NCBI RefSeq assembly: GCF_900104795.1
Contig: NZ_FNTG01000002.1
Coordinates: 1,612,001 to 1,676,000, forward strand
From: Burkholderia sp. WP9
GTDB taxonomy: Bacteria > Pseudomonadota > Gammaproteobacteria > Burkholderiales > Burkholderiaceae
DNA length: 64,000 nucleotides
Direction of reading: 5' to 3'
Part shown: positions 33,779 to 43,383 of the stretch, piece by piece
Position numbering within the stretch: the stretch's first letter is position 1
Layout of the letters: every line of letters starts with the position of its first letter
Notes under the pieces: model-generated
What the model saw: only the letters and a program-made list of their open reading frames with translations
Told to the model about the DNA's origin: nothing
The model's database searches: none
Made by a program: the position numbers and the translations under genes

Positions 33779-35985
33779 CAACCCGACGCCATCACGACAC
33801 TGTCGTCACTCTCGCCTCGCGCGCCGGCTTCGAGGTGGAGTGGCAGGACGCGCACCATACGACGCAACATGTGCCCGAGACCACGCTCGCCGTGCTGCTC
33901 GAGCGGATGGGTCTGCCGTGCGGCAACGCTACGCAAATCCGCCAAAGTTCGGCTGCTCTGGAGGCCGAACTTTCGGGCCGCAAACTCCCGCCACTGATGA
34001 CCGCGGAAGTCGGGCGCGGCATCGCCCTGCCCGCCGCGGCGATCAAGTCGGGCAGCCATTATCGGATCGAACTCGAAAGCGGCTCGATCATCGACGGCCG
34101 GTTCACGGCGCCCAAAGGCGAGGAAGCCTTGCTTGCACCGATCGACGAACCCGGCTATCACACGCTCGTGATCAACGAGCAACGGGTGACGCTCGCCGTC
34201 GCGCCGCCGCGCTGCTACACCGTCGCCGACGCCTGGCGCACGCTGCACGATCATGACGCCGGCGACGACACGCCCGCGCCGCCGCTGTGGGGCATCGCCG
34301 CACAGTTGTACGGCTTGCGCCGGATCGGCGACGGCGGCATCGGCGATTATTCCGCGCTCGCGCAGCTCGCCGTTGAAAGCGCGAAGCGTGGCGCGCACGC
34401 GCTCGCCGTCAGCCCGACTCACGCCATGTTCAGCGCGGAGCCGAACCGCTTCAGTCCATACTCGCCGTCGTCGCGTTTGTGGTTGAACGTCACGCATATC
34501 GACGCCGCCGCCGTGTTCGGCGCGAATGCGGTTCACGCCGCGCTCGAAGCCGCGCAGGCCACCGACACCTGGTCGAAACTCGAAGACCTGCCGTTGATCG
34601 ACTGGCCGAACGCGGTCGTGTTGAAACTGAAGGTCTTGCGCGCGCTGTACGAGCAATTCTGCGCGAACGATCGCGCGCAGAACACGGCGCGCGCGCTGGA
34701 ATTTCACGGCTTCTGCGAACGCGCCGGACGCGCGCTTGAAGATCACGCACGCTTCGAAGCACTGCAGGCAGCGCAGTTGTCGCAGGAAGGCGGCAATGGA
34801 CATTGGCGTAACTGGCCCGAGGCGTTGCGCGATCCGCGCAGCCCGGAAGTCGAAGCCTTCGCCGAGGCCCATCGTCACGAGGTCGATTTCCATCTATTTC
34901 TGCAATGGCTTGCCGCCAAGGGCTTGTCGCACGCGCAGCATGCGGCGCGCGATGCCGGCATGTCCGTCGGACTAATCGCCGATCTCGCAGTCGGCTGCGA
35001 TAGCGCAGGCAGTCACGCGTGGTCCTACCGTGACGACATGCTGCAAGGCGTATCGGTCGGCGCACCGCCGGATCTGTTCAACCAGGCCGGCCAGGCATGG
35101 GGGCTCACTACGTTCTCCCCGCGTGCCATGCGCATGCAGGGCTTCTCCGCCTTTATCGACATGCTGCGCGCGGCCTTCGCGCATGCCGGCGGCATCCGCA
35201 TCGATCATATTCTCGGCTTGCGGCGGCTATGGCTCGTGCCGGAAGGCGAAAGCGCGCGTAACGGCGCCTATCTGCGCTATCCGCTCGAAGACTTGCTGCG
35301 TCTGATCGCACTCGAATCGTGGCGGCATCGCTCCATCGTGATTGGTGAAGACCTCGGCACCGTGCCACCCGGTTTTCGCGAGCGGCTCGAAGAGCACGGC
35401 ATCGCCGGCATTCGTGTGCTGTGGTTCGAGAGCGCGCACGACGGCAAAGGGTTCAAGCCGCCCGCCGCCTGGGACCGCAATGCAGTCGGCACGACGACCA
35501 CACATGATTTGCCGACCGTCGCCGGCTGGTGGCGCGGCAGCGACATTACATGGCGCAACAAGATCGGCCAGACGATGGCGCGCGCCGACGGCCGCGATCC
35601 CGAGGAAGCCGCCCAGGAAGAGCGCGCGAAAGACCGTGCATTGTTGTGGCGCGCGTTCCAGCAGGCCGGCGTGGCCGCGCACCACGTCTTTGCGCCGCCG
35701 CCCGACAACGCGCCGGTGGACGAAGCGCTCGCCTTCGTCGCCGCAACGCCCGGCCCGCTGGTGACATTCCCGCTCGAAGATCTGCTCGCGCAGGTCGAGC
35801 AGCCGAACCTGCCCGGCTCGATCGACGAGCATCCGAACTGGCGGCGCCGCGTCGCCTTGCCGGTCAATGAACTGTTCGAGAACGACGCCTTCTGCGACCG
35901 CCTGCTCGCGGTCGATCGCGAGCGCCGCGCCGCCACTGCCTCTGTTCCTTCTTCCAACGCTTCTTCGGAGCCTGATACGCCATGA
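33775..35985 (+). CDS. malQ: 4-alpha-glucanotransferase (amylomaltase)
   Basis: MalQ (GH77) disproportionates maltodextrins, lengthening short chains so that TreY and GlgX products are re-used. The 736-residue protein has the long N-terminal region of proteobacterial MalQ followed by the barrel: AVSPTHAMFSAEPNRFSPYS, nucleophile Asp477 (IRIDHILGLRR), acid/base Glu525 (VIGEDLGTVP) and Asp578 (TTTHDLPT). The GTG at 33775 overlapping the treZ stop (GTGA) is the only sensible start; the frame continues upstream through treZ but is its shadow. It overlaps treY by 4 bases, so treZ, malQ and treY form a tightly coupled unit. Confidence 0.93.
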   Translation: MTTRRHHDTVVTLASRAGFEVEWQDAHHTTQHVPETTLAVLLERMGLPCGNATQIRQSSAALEAELSGRKLPPLMTAEVGRGIALPAAAIKSGSHYRIELESGSIIDGRFTAPKGEEALLAPIDEPGYHTLVINEQRVTLAVAPPRCYTVADAWRTLHDHDAGDDTPAPPLWGIAAQLYGLRRIGDGGIGDYSALAQLAVESAKRGAHALAVSPTHAMFSAEPNRFSPYSPSSRLWLNVTHIDAAAVFGANAVHAALEAAQATDTWSKLEDLPLIDWPNAVVLKLKVLRALYEQFCANDRAQNTARALEFHGFCERAGRALEDHARFEALQAAQLSQEGGNGHWRNWPEALRDPRSPEVEAFAEAHRHEVDFHLFLQWLAAKGLSHAQHAARDAGMSVGLIADLAVGCDSAGSHAWSYRDDMLQGVSVGAPPDLFNQAGQAWGLTTFSPRAMRMQGFSAFIDMLRAAFAHAGGIRIDHILGLRRLWLVPEGESARNGAYLRYPLEDLLRLIALESWRHRSIVIGEDLGTVPPGFRERLEEHGIAGIRVLWFESAHDGKGFKPPAAWDRNAVGTTTTHDLPTVAGWWRGSDITWRNKIGQTMARADGRDPEEAAQEERAKDRALLWRAFQQAGVAAHHVFAPPPDNAPVDEALAFVAATPGPLVTFPLEDLLAQVEQPNLPGSIDEHPNWRRRVALPVNELFENDAFCDRLLAVDRERRAATASVPSSNASSEPDTP

Positions 35986-38840
35986 CCGTCCCGCGCTCCA
36001 CGCTTCGCCTCCAGTTCCATCGAGGCTTTACCTTCGACGATGCCGCGAAGCACGTCGAGTACTTCGCCGCGCTCGGCATCAGCCACGTGTACGCGTCGCC
36101 CATCACCACGGCCGAACCGGGTTCCATGCATGGCTACGACACCGTCGACTACACCCAGGTCAGCGCCGAATGCGGCGGCGAGGCGGGCCTGAAACGCCTC
36201 GTCGACAAATTGCGCGCGCATGACATGGGGCTGATCATCGACACGGTGCCGAACCATATGGGCGTTGGCGGCTCCAGCAACGCATGGTGGCTCGATATCC
36301 TCGAATGGGGGCGTCACAGCGCTTATGCGCGTCACTTCGACGTGGACTGGCATTCGCCCGATCCGGCGTTGCGCGGCAAGGTGCTGCTGCCCACGCTCGG
36401 TGCGTCGTACGGCGAGGAACTGGCGGCTGGCCGCATTGCGCTGCATTTCGCCGCCGACCTGGGGCGTTTTTATATCGGCTACGGACCGCACGTGTTTCCG
36501 GTGTGTCCGACCGACTACGCCTCGGTCCTGCAAAGCGCCGACCGCTCCGATCTCAACGCGCTCGCCGAGCGTTTCCACGGACTGACGACCCAGCCCACCG
36601 ATCATCCGCGCGCAGCTGAAGGCCGCGACATGCTGCGCGAATTCGTCGCGCAGAACGGCGGCACGGCGATCGAGTTCGCACTCGAAACGTATTCATCGGG
36701 CGACCCGGTGACGCGTGACCGCCTGCATCGACTGATCGAGCGGCAGCACTTCCGCCTTGCGTGGTGGCGCACCGCGTCCGACGAAGTGAACTGGCGGCGT
36801 TTCTTCGACATCTCGACGCTCGCCGGTGTGCGCGTGGAACGGCCCGAAGTGTTCGAGGCCGTGCATGCGCTGCCTTTCCGCCTGTATCAGGAAGGCGTGG
36901 TGGACGGCTTGCGGATCGACCATGTCGACGGCCTCGCGGAGCCGCGTGAATACTGTCAGCGTTTGCGGCAGCGCCTCACTGAACTGCGCGACACCGCGCC
37001 ATATGTGGTGGTCGAAAAGATTCTCGGACGTGGCGAACCGCTGCGCGACGATTGGCCGGTGGACGGCACGACCGGCTATGACTTCATGAACGACGTGGGT
37101 GCGCTGCTGCACGATCCTGCCGGCGCCGAGCCGCTCGCGCAAACGTGGGCCGAACTGACTGGCCGCAGCCCGCGTTTCGCCGACGAAGCCCTCGCCGCGC
37201 GCCGCAAGATACTCGCGGAAAACCTCTCGGCAGAACTGGACCGCGCGGCGCGTGCCTTGCATCGCATTGCACGCGATTCGCTGACCACGCGCGATTTCAC
37301 CTTTACCACGCTGCGGCGTGTGCTGACTGAGCTGGTCGTGCACTTTCCGGTGTATCGAATCTATCCGCAGAACGGTCTGCGCAGCACGGCGGATAACGTC
37401 TATTTCGAGCAGGCCTTGGAGGGCGCGCGACGCTCGCTTGCGCGCGCGGACCATGTCGCACTCGAACGCGTGAATGCGTGGCTTGGCGGCAGCGCCGAAG
37501 AAGCGCCGGCCGGACGAAGCGGCGCGCCGCAGCAGCAAAGCCCGAACGGCGCGCCGCCCAGTCATGCCGGTTCCGCGCGGCGCACCGCGCAGACGCTGTT
37601 TTCGCAGTTGACCGCGCCGGTTGCCGCGAAGGCGGTGGAAGACACGGCGTGCTATCGCTATGGCCGGTTGCTGTCGCGCAATGAAGTCGGTGCGGACCCG
37701 GGCGAGTTCTCGTTGTCGGTCGAACAGTTTCATGCGTCGAATCTGGAGCGATCCCAGCGCTTCCCACACGCCATGCTCGCGACCGCTACCCACGATCACA
37801 AACGTGGCGAAGACGTGCGCGCGCGGATCGCTGTCTTGAGTGAGATCGCGCAAGACTGGAGCGCGACGCTGCGTGCGTGGTCCACGCTGAATGCGCCGCA
37901 TCGTCGTGCGCTCGACGGCAAGCCCGTCAGCAGCGTCGGCCAGGACACGAGCTACGACTGGGCGCCCGGCCCCGCCGCCGAAGCGATGCTGTATCAAACG
38001 CTGGTGGGTTGCTGGCCGCCCGACCTGCGACCGGACGACGAAGCCGGCGTGAAGGAACTGGCCGAACGCGTCGCGCAGTGGCAATTGAAGGCGTTGCGCG
38101 AAGCCAAGCTGCAAACCAACTGGCTCGCCCCGGACGAAGCCTACGAAGCTGCCTGCCGTGAGTTCCTGTTCGACATCCTGGCGCCGCAGCGGCGTGACGG
38201 ATTCCTGAAGGAATTGTCCGCGTTCGTCGAGCGAATCGGCCGCGCCGGTGCGCTCAATAGCTTGCAGCAGTCGGTGTTGCGGTTGGCGTCGCCTGGGATT
38301 CCCGATCTTTATCAGGGCACCGAGTTGTGGGATTTCAGTCTGGTCGATCCGGACAATCGGCGGCCTGTCGATTTCGCCAAACGCGAGGCATGGCTCGCGC
38401 AAACGCCACCGTCCGAATTCCTGTCGAGTTGGCATGACGGACGCGTAAAACTCGCGGTGGTGCAGCGCGTGCTGGCATTGCGGGCGCATTTGCCCGAGTT
38501 GCTGAGCCACAGCGAATATCTGCCGCTTGCCGTGCGCGGCAAGCACGCGTCGAATGTGATCGCGTTTGCGCGTCGCCATGGCAATGCGTGGGCCGTGGTG
38601 GTGGCGAGCCGGCTCGCCGCCGGTTTGCTCGGCGAGGAAGGCAATTTGCCGATGGTCGATCCCGCGAAATGGGAGGACACGGCGGTAGAGATGCCGCCCG
38701 ATCTGTCCGCGAGAGCGCTGTTCGATTGGCTAAGCCCCGCAGCGCCCAAGGTCGATGAGAACGGATTGTTGTATCTGCGCGATGCATTGGGCGCCATGCC
38801 GATCGCGGTTTTGGTGGAGGACGGCGTGCCACGCAGTTGA
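35982..38840 (+). CDS. treY: Malto-oligosyltrehalose synthase TreY
   Basis: TreY (GH13_26) isomerises the reducing-end alpha-1,4 bond of maltodextrin to the alpha,alpha-1,1 bond of trehalose. The 952-residue enzyme starts with the diagnostic LQFHRGFTFDDAAKHVEYF and has Asp313 (LRIDHVDGL), Glu345 (VVEKILGRGE) and Asp605 (TATHDHKRGEDVRAR). An Ala/Pro/Gln-rich insert around residues 500-530 looks like a flexible linker and could be strain-variable. It is the last gene of the cluster, followed by a strong terminator. Confidence 0.95.
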   Translation: MTVPRSTLRLQFHRGFTFDDAAKHVEYFAALGISHVYASPITTAEPGSMHGYDTVDYTQVSAECGGEAGLKRLVDKLRAHDMGLIIDTVPNHMGVGGSSNAWWLDILEWGRHSAYARHFDVDWHSPDPALRGKVLLPTLGASYGEELAAGRIALHFAADLGRFYIGYGPHVFPVCPTDYASVLQSADRSDLNALAERFHGLTTQPTDHPRAAEGRDMLREFVAQNGGTAIEFALETYSSGDPVTRDRLHRLIERQHFRLAWWRTASDEVNWRRFFDISTLAGVRVERPEVFEAVHALPFRLYQEGVVDGLRIDHVDGLAEPREYCQRLRQRLTELRDTAPYVVVEKILGRGEPLRDDWPVDGTTGYDFMNDVGALLHDPAGAEPLAQTWAELTGRSPRFADEALAARRKILAENLSAELDRAARALHRIARDSLTTRDFTFTTLRRVLTELVVHFPVYRIYPQNGLRSTADNVYFEQALEGARRSLARADHVALERVNAWLGGSAEEAPAGRSGAPQQQSPNGAPPSHAGSARRTAQTLFSQLTAPVAAKAVEDTACYRYGRLLSRNEVGADPGEFSLSVEQFHASNLERSQRFPHAMLATATHDHKRGEDVRARIAVLSEIAQDWSATLRAWSTLNAPHRRALDGKPVSSVGQDTSYDWAPGPAAEAMLYQTLVGCWPPDLRPDDEAGVKELAERVAQWQLKALREAKLQTNWLAPDEAYEAACREFLFDILAPQRRDGFLKELSAFVERIGRAGALNSLQQSVLRLASPGIPDLYQGTELWDFSLVDPDNRRPVDFAKREAWLAQTPPSEFLSSWHDGRVKLAVVQRVLALRAHLPELLSHSEYLPLAVRGKHASNVIAFARRHGNAWAVVVASRLAAGLLGEEGNLPMVDPAKWEDTAVEMPPDLSARALFDWLSPAAPKVDENGLLYLRDALGAMPIAVLVEDGVPRS

Positions 38841-38860
38841 TCCGCGAGATTGGCAGAGCG

Positions 38861-38897
38861 AAGGAGGTTTGAGCGGACGCGCTCAAACCTCCTTTCT
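38861..38897 (+). terminator. Strong rho-independent terminator closing the trehalose/glucan cluster
   Basis: A perfect 15-bp stem (38861-38875 with 38880-38894; arm sequence AAGGAGGTTTGAGCG) with a 4-base loop GACG, followed by TCTTATGG, lies 20 bases after the treY stop. It could act on both strands, since the convergent gene ends at 38961. Confidence 0.85.
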
Positions 38898-38960
38898 TAT
38901 GGGTCTTTTATCAGAGGCAGAAGCGCAAGCGGCGTGATTTTCGGAAGCTGTCTGCCGGGC

Positions 38961-39683
38961 CTAGCGCCCCGCCGCCCAAAGCAGCGACAGCCCCGACGAC
39001 AGCATCAACCCGTCGACTACCAGTTTGAACGTTGTGGGACTCATCCGAACCACGATTGTCCGCGCGGCAAACGAGCCGGCCATCAACGCAGAGCCGGTAA
39101 TCAGGCCATCGATCACCACGTGTAAGGGCAAAGCGCCGAAATGATTGAAAACCGCGACTTTGGCGGCATAGACGGTCAGTGAGCCCGCCGCTTCGGTCGC
39201 AAGGAAAGCGCCCTTCACGAGACCATAGGACATGAAAACAGGCACCGTGATCGGGCCGGTAGACACGACGATCCCGGTGAGAAAACCCACCGCGCCACCA
39301 ATCAGGGAAAGCTGCCACAGCGAGAACTTGATGGCGCGCCGTGCGAGCCAGCGCCGCGTGGGCACCATGGCGACAAAGAACAAGCCCAACGCAATTTCGA
39401 CCGCGTGCGGCGGCAACGCGAGCAGCGTGCGCACGCCCAATGCCGCGCCCGGCACGGCGGTCACACAATAGGCGCCGCACGCACGCCAGTCTATCTCGCG
39501 CCACCACGCGAGAACCTTGCCGAAGTTGCCCATGATTGCCGCGATCGCCATGATGGGCACTGCCTGTTGCGGACCGAACAGCATCACGAGGACGGGCATC
39601 AGCATCATCGACGAGCCGGTGCCGACCACGCCGCTCAATGTGCCGGCCAGCAATCCGACGCACAGCACCAACAGATATCCCAT
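38961..39683 (-). CDS. TauE/SafE-family sulfite/sulfonate exporter-like membrane protein
   Basis: This 240-residue membrane protein has about seven hydrophobic segments and the two-fold repeated topology of the TauE/SafE family; the N-terminal half includes LAGTLSGVVGTGSSMMLMPVL and the C-terminal half GGAVGFLTGIVVSTGPITVP, the paired glycine-rich motifs of the family. Members export sulfite, sulfoacetate or other anions, but the substrate here is unknown and no sulfur-metabolism gene is adjacent. It starts at the ATG at 39683 and faces treY tail to tail. Confidence 0.88.
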   Translation of the reverse strand: MGYLLVLCVGLLAGTLSGVVGTGSSMMLMPVLVMLFGPQQAVPIMAIAAIMGNFGKVLAWWREIDWRACGAYCVTAVPGAALGVRTLLALPPHAVEIALGLFFVAMVPTRRWLARRAIKFSLWQLSLIGGAVGFLTGIVVSTGPITVPVFMSYGLVKGAFLATEAAGSLTVYAAKVAVFNHFGALPLHVVIDGLITGSALMAGSFAARTIVVRMSPTTFKLVVDGLMLSSGLSLLWAAGR

Positions 39684-39784
39684 GTCGCCCCCAATGGTGT
39701 GGACGCCAATTCTACCTGCGCGACGCTGCGGCGCGCGCCTTCGGATACCGCCTTTCGCTGAATCACGGGCGGCGCTATTGCGCG

Positions 39785-41149
39785 TTAACCGCCTTCGTCG
39801 TCGAAAGTTTTCGGATAGACGCGCACGAGCACGATACGCGGCCCTTTCATCTTCTTGACCACCACGTCGAAGCGGTCGAACTCGATTCGCTGCCCTTCGG
39901 TGGGCAGATCGTTGAGCGCCTGAATGACGAGGCCGCCGACCGATTCGGCCTTGCCTTCGTCGATGTCGATGCCCAACGCACGTTCCAGCGACACCACAGG
40001 CAAGCTGCCCTTGCCCATCAAGGTGCCGTCGTCCATGCGGGTCCAGTCGGCGTCGCCCTGACGGAATTCGTCGTGGATCTGGCCGACCAGTGCACCTAGC
40101 AGATTGTCGAGTGTCAGAAAACCGATCGGCTTCTCGCGCTTATGGCCGACCAGCGCGAAGTGCGGCGCGCCCTTGCGGAAGCGTCGAAACAGTTCGAGCG
40201 CCGGCAAATCCGGCGTGACGTACTGCACCGGGCGCGCGTATTTGGAGAGATCGTCGAGCGTGCTGCCCGCGTGGCGGGCCAACAGCAAGTCCTTCAAATG
40301 GATCATGCCGGCCACGCGTTCGCCGGATGCGTCTTCGAACAGCGGATAGCGGCTGAAGCGGTGCCGCGCCACCACCTGCATGTTTTCGCGCAACGGCAGA
40401 TCACGGCGCAGGCCGATCATCTCGTAGGCCGGACGCATGAGGTCCGACACGGTCATACGCGAAAAGTCCAGCGAGTGCGCGATCGTGTTCCACTCGTCCT
40501 GGCTGTAGGCGCCGTCCGGCGAACCCAACTCCGTCGCGACGTTGGCGCGACGGCCGCGCAGGATCAGCTTGAGTTCGTCGGTCGAATAGTGCGAGTCGTG
40601 GCCGTGATCGGCGTCGAGCCCGGCCAGTTTGAGCACGGCGTTGGCGCTCGTATTGAGCACCCAGATCGCCGGATACATGGCCCAATAAAAGCCGTACAGC
40701 GGCGTGGCGGCCCATAGCGAGACCTTCTCCGCCTCGCGAATCGCCAGCGACTTCGGCGCGAGTTCGCCCACCACGATGTGCAGGAACGAAATGCACGAGA
40801 ACGCGAAGAAGAGCGAGATGCCGTGGATCAGTTTCTCCGATTCGACGCCGAGAAGGCTGAAAACCGGCGTGAGCAATTCCGCGAACGCGGGCTCGCCGAT
40901 CCAGCCAAGCCCGAGTGACGCCAGCGTGATGCCGAGCTGACATGCGGAGAGGTAAGCGTCGAGGCGTCCGTGCACTTTGCCCAGCAGACGTCCGCGCATG
41001 CCGTGTTTGGTGGCAAGGCTTTGCACGCGCGTCTGCCGCAGTTTGACGAGTCCGAATTCAGCGGCAACAAAGAAACCGTTGAGGGCGACGAGAAACAACG
41101 CACCGATAAGGGCGACAACCTGGATCAAAGCGAAAGGCTCCGGCAACAA
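39785..41149 (-). CDS. HlyC/CorC (CNNM/CBS) family transporter-like membrane protein
   Basis: The 454-residue protein has a CNNM (DUF21) transmembrane domain over residues 1-200 (LIGALFLVALNGFFVAAEFG is its start), a CBS-domain pair at about 215-345 (MTVSDLMRPAYEMIG; RVAGMIHLKDLL), and a C-terminal CorC_HlyC domain. Relatives are linked to magnesium and cobalt efflux; the older name hemolysin is misleading. It is transcribed away from the histidine kinase gene side by side, with a 71-base gap, without evident functional link. Confidence 0.92.
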   Translation of the reverse strand: MLPEPFALIQVVALIGALFLVALNGFFVAAEFGLVKLRQTRVQSLATKHGMRGRLLGKVHGRLDAYLSACQLGITLASLGLGWIGEPAFAELLTPVFSLLGVESEKLIHGISLFFAFSCISFLHIVVGELAPKSLAIREAEKVSLWAATPLYGFYWAMYPAIWVLNTSANAVLKLAGLDADHGHDSHYSTDELKLILRGRRANVATELGSPDGAYSQDEWNTIAHSLDFSRMTVSDLMRPAYEMIGLRRDLPLRENMQVVARHRFSRYPLFEDASGERVAGMIHLKDLLLARHAGSTLDDLSKYARPVQYVTPDLPALELFRRFRKGAPHFALVGHKREKPIGFLTLDNLLGALVGQIHDEFRQGDADWTRMDDGTLMGKGSLPVVSLERALGIDIDEGKAESVGGLVIQALNDLPTEGQRIEFDRFDVVVKKMKGPRIVLVRVYPKTFDDEGG

Positions 41150-41220
41150 AAGTTGTCAGTATAGAGGGTGAAAGCTCGGTGAAAACTTTTCGCGCGGAGC
41201 ACGCAGCTATGTCGAACCGC

Positions 41221-42027
41221 TCATTTCGCAGCCGTTGCGTGCAGCGGGACGCGCAGCGCGAGCGTGGCCGTGGTGCCGTCGGTCGCGTCGCCTTGCTCGA
41301 AACTGCCGCCGTGCGCTTCCGCAATGCGCTTGCACAGCGCGAGCACCCACGCGATCCGCTTCGCTTCGCGCGGCTCGCGCGCCTGCTTGCGGGCAAACGC
41401 TTCGAGGACATGCGGCAAGGAGGGATCTTCCAACGCGGCGCTGTTGGTTTCGTAGGCGACGCTAGCGTGCCATGCGCTCGTATCCGCTTTCGTGACCAGC
41501 GTGACCGTGGCGCCTTCCGCGCTCGTTTCGACCGCGAACGTGATCATTAGCCATAGCGCAGCCGCGAGGCGCTCGCGGTCGCCATTGAGCTGCTGGGTGG
41601 CAAGTTGCGAATCGACCGTGACTTCCACGCCGCGCGCGCGAGCGAGGCCCGAGCGGACTTCTTCGGCCGTCTCATCGAGTAACGGATGCAGGGAAAATGG
41701 CGCGTAGGCAAGCGCCAGGGATTTGGTTTCGGCGCGCGTGGCGTCCACGATCGTCTCGAGCAGCTTGACCTGCTGATCCACGCCATTACGAATGCCGGTG
41801 ACGGCGCGTTGCGCGTTGGGGTCGTTCGCGTCGAGCTTGCGCTCCAGCACGTACGCCCAGCTATGAATGGCATTCAATGGACCACGCAGGTCGTGCGACA
41901 CCAGTGACAACACATGGTCACGCATGAACAGCGCGGTTTCTGCGCGCAGATGCGCGGTGCGTTCGGAGACGGCGAAGCCGGAAGGCACCAGCTTTGCGCC
42001 AGCATTTCCGGTTGAAGACGTTGTCAC
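41221..42027 (-). CDS. Histidine-kinase-like protein with a degenerate ATPase half
   Basis: This 268-residue protein keeps a good HisKA dimerisation/phosphoacceptor helix with His45 (LSLVSHDLRGPLNAIHS), but has no sensor or membrane segment. The ATP-binding part has lost key residues: the N-box position reads LWLMITFAVE with no Asn, and where the G1 DxGxG box is expected there is AYETNSAALE. The C-terminal LCKRIAEAHGGSFEQG is the usual end of the family. Autophosphorylation on its own ATP is unlikely. No response regulator gene is adjacent. It could be a partner or scaffold protein, or a decaying kinase. Confidence 0.8.
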   Translation of the reverse strand: MTTSSTGNAGAKLVPSGFAVSERTAHLRAETALFMRDHVLSLVSHDLRGPLNAIHSWAYVLERKLDANDPNAQRAVTGIRNGVDQQVKLLETIVDATRAETKSLALAYAPFSLHPLLDETAEEVRSGLARARGVEVTVDSQLATQQLNGDRERLAAALWLMITFAVETSAEGATVTLVTKADTSAWHASVAYETNSAALEDPSLPHVLEAFARKQAREPREAKRIAWVLALCKRIAEAHGGSFEQGDATDGTTATLALRVPLHATAAK

Positions 42028-42213
42028 GATCGAGCCCTCTCAGGCGGTGCATGATGATTGAAAGAAGCCCCATTATAGGCACGCGATCCGGCGCGTTCAG
42101 CCTGGCCGGACGACCAGTGTTCACGCAATCCGCGTGCCACGCGGCATTCCTGGGCGACGCGGCGTCAACACGCCTACAATGTCGGTTTTTACGTTTTTGA
42201 TAAGGAGCGACAC

Positions 42214-42555
42214 ATGTCGACTGTGACTACCGAATCCGGTTTGAAGTACGAAGACATCGTTGAAGGCACCGGCGCCGAGGCAGTGGCCGGCAAGACCGTC
42301 AGCGTTCACTACACCGGCTGGCTGACCGATGGTCAGAAGTTCGACTCGAGCAAGGACCGCAACGACCCGTTCGCTTTCGTGCTGGGCGGCGGCATGGTCA
42401 TCAAGGGCTGGGACGAAGGCGTGCAAGGCATGAAGGTCGGCGGCACCCGCAAGCTGACCATCCCGCCGCAACTCGGCTACGGCGTGCGCGGCGCAGGCGG
42501 CGTGATTCCGCCGAATGCGACGCTCGTATTCGAAGTCGAACTGCTCGGCGTCTAA
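42214..42555 (+). CDS. FKBP-type peptidyl-prolyl cis-trans isomerase
   Basis: This 113-residue single-domain FKBP accelerates proline isomerisation and folding in the cytoplasm; there is no signal peptide. The core shows [39 protein letters not shown] and [20 protein letters not shown], with the FK506-pocket residues (Tyr, Asp, Phe, Val-Ile, Trp) in place. The length is that of small cytosolic FKBPs in Burkholderia. AAGGAG sits 8 bases before the ATG. Confidence 0.95.
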   Translation: MSTVTTESGLKYEDIVEGTGAEAVAGKTVSVHYTGWLTDGQKFDSSKDRNDPFAFVLGGGMVIKGWDEGVQGMKVGGTRKLTIPPQLGYGVRGAGGVIPPNATLVFEVELLGV

Positions 42556-42594
42556 GTTTTTTTCGCCGTTCTGTTGCCGCGCACCGTCTCGTCT

Positions 42595-43374
42595 ATGAGT
42601 CACCCCGCCGTCACCGCACCTAGCGTTTCATTGCGCCGCTACGGCGCAATCGAAGCGTCGGACGTGCACGATTTTCATCAGGTCGTGCTGGGACTCGACG
42701 GCGCGATGGTAATGGCGGTAGACGGCGTCGCGCACCAGATCGACGCCGGCTCCGCGTGGCTCATCCCGGCAGGCGCGCGACACGATTACGCGGGCATCGG
42801 CGAGAACCGGCAATTGGTTCTGGACTTGCCGGCGTCGTCGCTCGCCGTGCCGGAACGGCTGTTCGACCGCGCGCGGGCCGTCACGGTGGACGCCTCGCTG
42901 ACGCAGCTTGTACATCGCATCGCCGCGCACGCCACCGGCGGCACTCAAGGCGACGACCTGGACACACGACGTTTTCATTGGGACGCAGCAGCACGCCTCG
43001 GCGCCGCGCTAGTGACAGACGCGGGCACGACGGCGGGCGCCCAGGCGGCCGGCGCCGGTCTCGACTTTGCGCGTATTGACCGCTGGTTGCGCGCGCATTT
43101 ATCAGAGCCTCTGCGGATCGCCGACCTTGCCGCCCATTGCGGGTTCGGTATGCGGCGCTTTCATCAGCTTTTTATCGAGGCCTTCGGCGAAACGCCGCAT
43201 CGCTATTTGCAGCGTCTGCGTCTGGATACGTCGCTCACATTGCTCGCCGATCCGCGCCTTTCGTTGACCGATATCGCGTTGGATATCGGCTTCGGCGATC
43301 AGAGCGCGTATACGCACGCGTTCACGCGGCGTTTCGGGCTGGCGCCCGGTCAATGGCGCGCGTTGCGCCATTGA
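42595..43374 (+). CDS. AraC-family transcriptional regulator
   Basis: A 259-residue regulator with an N-terminal cupin-like sensing domain (about 15-100; HDFHQVVLGLDGAMVMAV, GSAWLIPAGARHDY) and two C-terminal AraC helix-turn-helix motifs (about 165-255; EPLRIADLAAHCGFGMRRFH and LTDIALDIGFGDQSAYTHAF). The ligand and targets are unknown. I prefer the ATG at 42595 (MSHPAVTAP); an upstream TTG at 42574 is in frame but unnecessary. The array of 15-base repeats begins right at its stop codon. Confidence 0.9.
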   Translation: MSHPAVTAPSVSLRRYGAIEASDVHDFHQVVLGLDGAMVMAVDGVAHQIDAGSAWLIPAGARHDYAGIGENRQLVLDLPASSLAVPERLFDRARAVTVDASLTQLVHRIAAHATGGTQGDDLDTRRFHWDAAARLGAALVTDAGTTAGAQAAGAGLDFARIDRWLRAHLSEPLRIADLAAHCGFGMRRFHQLFIEAFGETPHRYLQRLRLDTSLTLLADPRLSLTDIALDIGFGDQSAYTHAFTRRFGLAPGQWRALRH

Positions 43375-43383
43375 GTTTTTAGC

